DNA from: Roseivirga sp. UBA7431
GTDB lineage: Bacteria; Bacteroidota; Bacteroidia; Cytophagales; Cyclobacteriaceae
DNA length: 11,186 nucleotides
Reading direction: 5' to 3'
Assembly: GCA_002477595.1 (NCBI GenBank)
Contig: DLQN01000111.1
Span: 1 to 11,186, forward strand
Below the pieces are notes generated by a model that saw nothing but the letters and a program-made list of their open reading frames with translations, did not search any database and was not told where the DNA came from. Shown one piece after another: positions 8,093-11,186 of this stretch. Both the position numbers and the translations under genes were made by a program. Each line of letters starts with the position of its first letter. Within the stretch, counting starts at the first letter, position 1.

Positions 8093-8500
8093 TTAGGTCA
8101 TATTATGACTAACGGCTTCGAACAGTTGTTTAGGTAGTGCTGAATCTTTGTCTGCTTCAAACTCTGTAAACTCTGTGACACCTCCCTTGCTCTTAACCTG
8201 TGACTTATCCATGGATTGAAATGCCATCGTCCAATTTGGATAAACACGGTAGTCTGTTTCTCTCATTTGAAGTGTCATATGGTTTCGATTTCTAGGATCT
8301 TTTTTGATGCGATCATATAGCGCCATCACGATGTCAAACTCACCTTCAAGTAGCTGCAAGAACTGATTGTTGTTAAAAAGCAGGCATCCCGTAATTTCGT
8401 TGGCTTCATTAAAATCTCGTGCTGTGCTGAGAATATTTTCAATATCCTTTTCCAAAATATCCGGAATGGCATCACTGCGATATATGAGTTCGTAAAGCAT
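8093..8500 (-). CDS. BLUF-domain blue-light sensor protein
   Basis: BLUF proteins bind FAD and sense blue light through a hydrogen-bond switch around the flavin. This 135-aa protein is almost only the sensor domain (1 to about 95) followed by a short tail of about 40 residues. The residues matching Tyr21, Asn45, Gln63, Trp104 and Met106 of AppA are all present with the same spacing: Tyr7 (LIYRS), Asn31, Gln49 (FLQLLEG), Trp90 and Met92 (NWTMAF). ITGCLLF (36-42) is the family's second beta strand. There is no output domain, so it should act by protein contact, as in short PixD-type proteins; the partner is unknown. The gene is transcribed alone and converges with the ald-like gene. The start ATG 8500 gives the normal N-terminus. 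Confidence 0.92.
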   Translation of the reverse strand: MLYELIYRSDAIPDILEKDIENILSTARDFNEANEITGCLLFNNNQFLQLLEGEFDIVMALYDRIKKDPRNRNHMTLQMRETDYRVYPNWTMAFQSMDKSQVKSKGGVTEFTEFEADKDSALPKQLFEAVSHNMT

Positions 8501-8715
8501 ACTGAATCAATTTAATAAAAATTGACCTTACTGTGAAACCTCTTCTAGCTTATGTTTTTCTTTAATAAACAAAGCAACTTGTCATCAAACAAAGTCCATA
8601 AAGATTCGAAGCTACCTGTATTCAGTATTCTTGCTCAGGAAGAAAATAATTGAATTAGGCACCAACAGTATGAATAGAATCTTGTGCGCGAGTAGAACTT
8701 GTCCGAAATTGCACT
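8501..8715. other. Divergent intergenic region between BLUF and Gre-like genes
   Basis: This 215-bp AT-rich stretch must hold both promoters. I see no exact TAnnTTTG box on either strand. TATTCTTG at 8626-8633 (plus) and TTGCTTTG at 8577-8570 (minus) each have one mismatch but lack a well-spaced -33 TTG. The octamer AAACAAAG occurs at 8567-8574 and 8587-8594, exactly 20 bp apart. Confidence 0.5.
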
Positions 8716-9168
8716 ATGTCGATAGCCAAGAGATCTCTTTATGATAAATGCCTGCTTCAAGTCAATGAACGGATTGCTAGTTTAGAAAAAGAAATGCAAG
8801 CATTAAAGGTGTCTGCAGAGAGTGATACAAAAAGCTCAATGGGTGATAAGTATGAGACTAGTACAGAAATGATCAATCTGGAAAAGGGTAAAATCGCTGA
8901 GCAGTTGGGTGAGGCGACACGAATGAAACGAACGCTTGGTACACTTGATTTGGATAAGTCCTTTACTGACTGCCAGCTTGGTAGTTTGGTTAAAACGGAG
9001 AATGCCTCTTATTACCTGGCTACCTCTATTGGTAAAATAGATATTGGTGAGACTACTTATTTTGTTATATCTCCAATATCACCTATCGGGCAGCAGTTAT
9101 TGGGTAAGCAAGTGGGTGATTACATCAATTTCGGAGGCAAGAAGGCCTCAATCATCAAAGTGGACTAG
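8716..9168 (+). CDS. GreA/GreB-like protein, possible RNA polymerase secondary-channel factor
   Basis: The 150-aa protein has the layout of a Gre transcript-cleavage factor. Residues about 5-35 and 46-75 look like the two arms of an antiparallel coiled coil, joined by a loop SDTKSSMGDKYETSTEM (36-52) with acidic Asp37, Asp44 and Glu47 near the tip. Residues about 85-150 resemble the C-terminal FKBP-like GreA domain, including ISPISPIGQQLLGKQVGD (118-135), comparable to the Gre segment SPIARALIGKEEGD. In true GreA, acidic tip residues hold the Mg2+ used for RNA cleavage. Whether this tip reaches and functions the same way is not known. From memory, proteins of this type in Bacteroidota are sometimes labelled 3-oxoacyl-ACP synthase, which nothing in this sequence supports. 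It converges with a 58-aa ORF. Confidence 0.7.
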   Translation: MSIAKRSLYDKCLLQVNERIASLEKEMQALKVSAESDTKSSMGDKYETSTEMINLEKGKIAEQLGEATRMKRTLGTLDLDKSFTDCQLGSLVKTENASYYLATSIGKIDIGETTYFVISPISPIGQQLLGKQVGDYINFGGKKASIIKVD

Positions 9169-9174
9169 CCTTAT

Positions 9175-9351
9175 TCAAAAAGGGTCGTCATCGACTTCCT
9201 TTTCCATCACCTCAATTTTATCGGCAGGCTCATCCATGAACTTGACCTCTTGATTGACGATGTTAGAGATGCCTACCATGTATGCCATGGCACAAGCTCG
9301 AAAAGCGCGCATCAAATAAATAAGGAGTCTTTTAACTTTAGACTTCGGCAT
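9175..9351 (-). CDS. Small hypothetical protein, 58 aa
   Basis: I found this ORF by reading the minus strand; it starts at ATG 9351-9349 and stops at TGA 9177-9175. An in-frame stop at 9363-9361 makes this the first possible start. The product has a basic start (MPKSKVKR), a hydrophobic or amphipathic stretch at about 9-32 (LLIYLMRAFRACAMAYMVG...) that includes Arg15 and Arg18, and an acidic tail ending EVDDDPF. The layout suggests a peripheral membrane or protein-binding helix with a charged tail, not a clean transmembrane segment. It fills most of the gap after the Gre-like gene and converges with it 6 bp away. I do not recognise a family. Coding is supported by sensible composition and fit to the gap, not by homology. 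Confidence 0.6.
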   Translation of the reverse strand: MPKSKVKRLLIYLMRAFRACAMAYMVGISNIVNQEVKFMDEPADKIEVMEKEVDDDPF

Positions 9352-9462
9352 GACCGTCTGTTAGCAATCCCTAGTCCAATGCCTAAATCACGCTATTTGA
9401 CTGACACTTTGCCTTGAAATAGCAACTAGCTGTCAGAATCTAAGAGGTTTCTTTGGCTTCGC

Positions 9463-9479
9463 CTGCCAGCTACTGGCAG
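9463..9479. repeat. Perfect 7-bp inverted repeat, 3-nt loop
   Basis: CTGCCAG, loop CTA, CTGGCAG. The GC-rich stem is surrounded by AT-richer DNA. It resembles short palindromic intergenic repeats found dispersed in some Bacteroidota genomes, but no second full copy is in this window. It could also be part of a transcription stop. Confidence 0.6.
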
Positions 9480-9497
9480 ACTCTGAGTTGGAAGGGA

Positions 9498-9520
9498 ATA
9501 GATAGTTTTCTGCTATCTAT
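9498..9520 (-). terminator. Hairpin after the amidinotransferase gene, weak terminator candidate
   Basis: ATAGATAG, 7-nt loop, CTATCTAT forms a perfect 8-bp stem 18 bp after the stop codon of the minus-strand gene. On the minus strand it is followed by TTCCCTTCC, not a U-run, and the stem is AU-rich, so it is a weak intrinsic terminator at best. Position after the permease-hydrolase operon is the main support. Confidence 0.35.
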
Positions 9521-9538
9521 CACGACCTTGTGGAGAGG

Positions 9539-10414
9539 TTATATCTGGCGAAGCATTGGTCTAGTCAGACAAGTTGGGCCGCCACCACCTTTGACACTAA
9601 TTTCTTGTCCCTGATAGGTAATGACTTTACAGCCGGCACTTTTTAATCTAGCTTCGGTGATAGGATTTCCAGCTACCATTAAGCATTCTCTAGGCGACAG
9701 CGCTAATACATTACAACCCATTGAATCAAATTCTTCTTCTGGAACTTCTACGAAACGAAAGCCACGATCTATGAGTAAGTTTCGAAACTTAATGGGCATT
9801 AAGGGCGAGTAGATAACGGCCAAGTCTTTATCTACAGGACTAAGAATCGACATCAAGTGAAATACATCTGAAGGGCCTTTGTAATGGGGTAATGCTACGG
9901 TGATTACTTCCACACCTTTTGGTGTTAAAAGAGCTTCTAGTTGCTTTATGCCTTCAGGATTTGTCCTGTAAGTGTGCCCTACGGCTAATGTCTTTTCGTC
10001 TAGCCAAGCGACATCGCCACCTTCTAAAGTTCCCGGAGCTGTAATGGCGCCTAGTATGGCCGTACCCACTGCTCGATAAGCTTTTGCTTGCGCTTGAGGT
10101 TCGTTAATTCGACCACCTTTCCCCATGTTGCAAATGATCATGCCAAAGTCGGTGGCTATGGCTGCATCGCGACAATAGATGGAATCCATCATCACTGAGC
10201 CATCGGTTGGAAAGCTATGTAATTCAATGGATCCTTGGGTGAAGTGCGATTGAAATTCCTTGTATTCCGTGAGGGTCTCTTGATAAATAGGCTCTCCTAG
10301 GTAGTTCAGTTCATTCCACTGCGCATGCAAGGTCTCTTGATTGATAAATGCGTTTTCCGCTGGTTTTATCCAAAGAGATTGAATAGCACCGTATTCTGAG
10401 TGACAAGTTTTCAT
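9539..10414 (-). CDS. Amidinotransferase / dimethylarginine dimethylaminohydrolase (DDAH)-family hydrolase
   Basis: This 291-aa protein belongs to the guanidine-modifying fold that includes DDAH, arginine deiminase and amidinotransferases. The likely catalytic triad is Cys282 (GGGGPTCLTRP), His186 (VFHLMS) and Glu131 in LEGGDV (130-135). Asp83 in SIYCRDAA (78-85) is the conserved substrate-binding acidic residue of the RD motif. Family members hydrolyse or transfer the guanidinium carbon through a covalent cysteine intermediate. DDAH makes citrulline and dimethylamine from methylated arginine, but the sequence does not fix the substrate. The ATG start overlaps the TGA of the upstream permease as ATGA, so the two are probably translated together. 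This supports a task on an imported guanidino amino acid. Arginine deiminase-like or agmatine-related activity is possible. Confidence 0.88.
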   Translation of the reverse strand: MKTCHSEYGAIQSLWIKPAENAFINQETLHAQWNELNYLGEPIYQETLTEYKEFQSHFTQGSIELHSFPTDGSVMMDSIYCRDAAIATDFGMIICNMGKGGRINEPQAQAKAYRAVGTAILGAITAPGTLEGGDVAWLDEKTLAVGHTYRTNPEGIKQLEALLTPKGVEVITVALPHYKGPSDVFHLMSILSPVDKDLAVIYSPLMPIKFRNLLIDRGFRFVEVPEEEFDSMGCNVLALSPRECLMVAGNPITEARLKSAGCKVITYQGQEISVKGGGGPTCLTRPMLRQI

Positions 10415-11186
10415 TCCGAAGGTTTACGTTTGTTCCAAATATAAACGGGGATGCCTAATAGTAGCCCTATGAAGCCAAGAAATACAGCTCGTTCTCCAGA
10501 ACCGAACATCATCCAGATGGTAAAAGCAAAACCCAAAAGTGCCAAGAATATATTACTGAACGTTGGACTAAGTCCCATTTTACTCTCAAGAGAGAATAGG
10601 CCGTAGGCGGCAACAGTAAAAATGTAGGAAACCAGCACCGTAACGGTTGTCAACAACACCATAGACTTGTAAATACCGGAAAGTCCGTCAGACTGATTGA
10701 TGAATAGAAGAACTGTTATGATGATACTGGAAGCAATAATGCTGAAATACGGTGACTCGTTTTTGTTCGTTTTAGCAAATGCCTTTGGAAAAAGTCCGTC
10801 TTTGGCCATGGCCATTGGTATCTGGCCTTGGATAAGAATCCATCCATTCAAGGCACCCAATGTTGAGATACAAGCACCGGCAGCAATGAGGTATTTAGCA
10901 TTGGGTCCCCACATTTTAGATGCTGCACTGGCAAAGGGGGAGGCAGTATTAGCCACTTCTTCTGGTGATAGAACAGCGAACAAGGAAAATGAGCTCAGCA
11001 TGTAAATGATAGTCACCAAAATGGTTCCTAGCATGGTTGCTTTCGGAATGGTCTTTTTTGGATTGTTAATATTGTTCGCAGGCACTGTGGCCGCCTCAAG
11101 ACCCATAAAGGCAAAAAGGCACAGCGCTGTACAAATTGTAATGGCTTTTACGGAAGAAACCCCGCTCACATTAAATGGCGTAAAGT
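10411..11186 (-). CDS. APC-family amino acid permease, AdiC-like (partial, N-terminus outside window)
   Basis: About 258 C-terminal residues of a membrane transporter are visible; the reading frame stays open to the right edge. A GTG at 11169 is internal, since the codons before it give TPFNVSG, which resembles the segment before TM6 of the arginine/agmatine antiporter AdiC. TM6 follows with FAFMGLEAATVPANNI, and the loop NPKKTIPKA is typical of the APC superfamily. Then come roughly six more hydrophobic helices, the ALNGWILIQGQIPMAMAKDG segment after TM8, and a basic end (NKRKPSE). It should work in the inner membrane as an amino acid uniporter, symporter or exchanger. Its stop overlaps the start of the DDAH-family gene (ATGA), which points to arginine or a relative as substrate, although this is inference. 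Confidence 0.9.
   Translation of the reverse strand, partial: FTPFNVSGVSSVKAITICTALCLFAFMGLEAATVPANNINNPKKTIPKATMLGTILVTIIYMLSSFSLFAVLSPEEVANTASPFASAASKMWGPNAKYLIAAGACISTLGALNGWILIQGQIPMAMAKDGLFPKAFAKTNKNESPYFSIIASSIIITVLLFINQSDGLSGIYKSMVLLTTVTVLVSYIFTVAAYGLFSLESKMGLSPTFSNIFLALLGFAFTIWMMFGSGERAVFLGFIGLLLGIPVYIWNKRKPSE

Larger units (their letters stand above)
9352..9538. other. Non-coding region with two hairpins
   Basis: This 187-bp stretch lies upstream of the 58-aa ORF and downstream of the amidinotransferase-family gene, both on the minus strand. I see no ORF that looks real. It holds two perfect inverted repeats (listed separately) and any promoter for the small ORF, although I see no clear TAnnTTTG box. 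Confidence 0.5.

Noticed and set aside
8567..8594. Direct repeat AAACAAAG twice, 20 bp apart, as an operator or promoter pair
   Set aside because: Low-complexity AT-rich octamers recur easily by chance, and the TTTG-to-box spacing on the minus strand (12 nt) does not fit the Bacteroidota promoter.
8552..8653. A 33-codon plus-strand ORF (starts MFFFNKQSN, ends AQEENN) in the BLUF/Gre-like intergenic region
   Set aside because: It is short, very rich in Asn, Lys and Ser as expected for random AT-rich DNA, and has no recognisable feature; a leader peptide cannot be excluded.
11167..11169. GTG as the start of the permease
   Set aside because: The frame continues upstream to the window edge with TPFNVSG, matching the pre-TM6 segment of AdiC-type proteins, so the gene is truncated by the window.

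Overview
The window looks like a chromosomal segment from a Bacteroidota bacterium, probably a marine member of the Cytophagales (Roseivirga/Fulvivirga/Marivirga-like; genus is a guess). The main evidence is an LpxC-FabZ fusion gene, a PorX-type regulator (response receiver plus PglZ phosphatase-like domain, the type IX secretion regulator), gene starts without Shine-Dalgarno sequences, and a match to the Bacteroidota -7 promoter element (TAnnTTTG). All positions were worked out by reading; no database search was possible.

Region 1 (1-4824, minus strand) is a compact lipid A operon read right to left: an HD-domain phosphohydrolase, lpxD, the lpxC-fabZ fusion, lpxA and the start of an ABC-transporter ATPase that runs off the left edge. 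The spacing is 14 bp, 24 bp, an ATGA start/stop overlap and 1 bp, so the genes are probably co-transcribed. LpxA, LpxC and LpxD perform the first three committed steps of lipid A synthesis; FabZ makes the acyl-ACP precursors.

Region 2 (4875-8090, plus strand) is a divergent operon: porX, tsaE (tRNA t6A modification ATPase) and an alanine-dehydrogenase-like gene. Only 50 bp separates porX from the HD gene, and the best promoter candidates lie inside the opposing coding sequences.

Region 3 (8093-9538) is less uniform: a minus-strand BLUF blue-light sensor that converges with ald at a distance of 2 bp, a plus-strand Gre-factor-like gene, a previously easy-to-miss 58-codon minus-strand ORF that converges with it at 6 bp, and 187 bp of non-coding DNA holding two perfect inverted repeats.

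Region 4 (9539-11186, minus strand) is a translationally coupled pair: an AdiC-like amino acid permease (cut by the right edge) and an amidinotransferase/DDAH-family hydrolase, suggesting uptake and hydrolysis of arginine or a guanidino compound.

Most of the window is conserved housekeeping DNA. I see no phage, transposon, CRISPR, rRNA or tRNA. The points worth following are the missing active-site residues in the alanine-dehydrogenase-like protein, the Gre-like protein, the 58-aa ORF, the stand-alone BLUF protein and the PorX/HD divergent arrangement. I did not find a clearly new multi-gene system.
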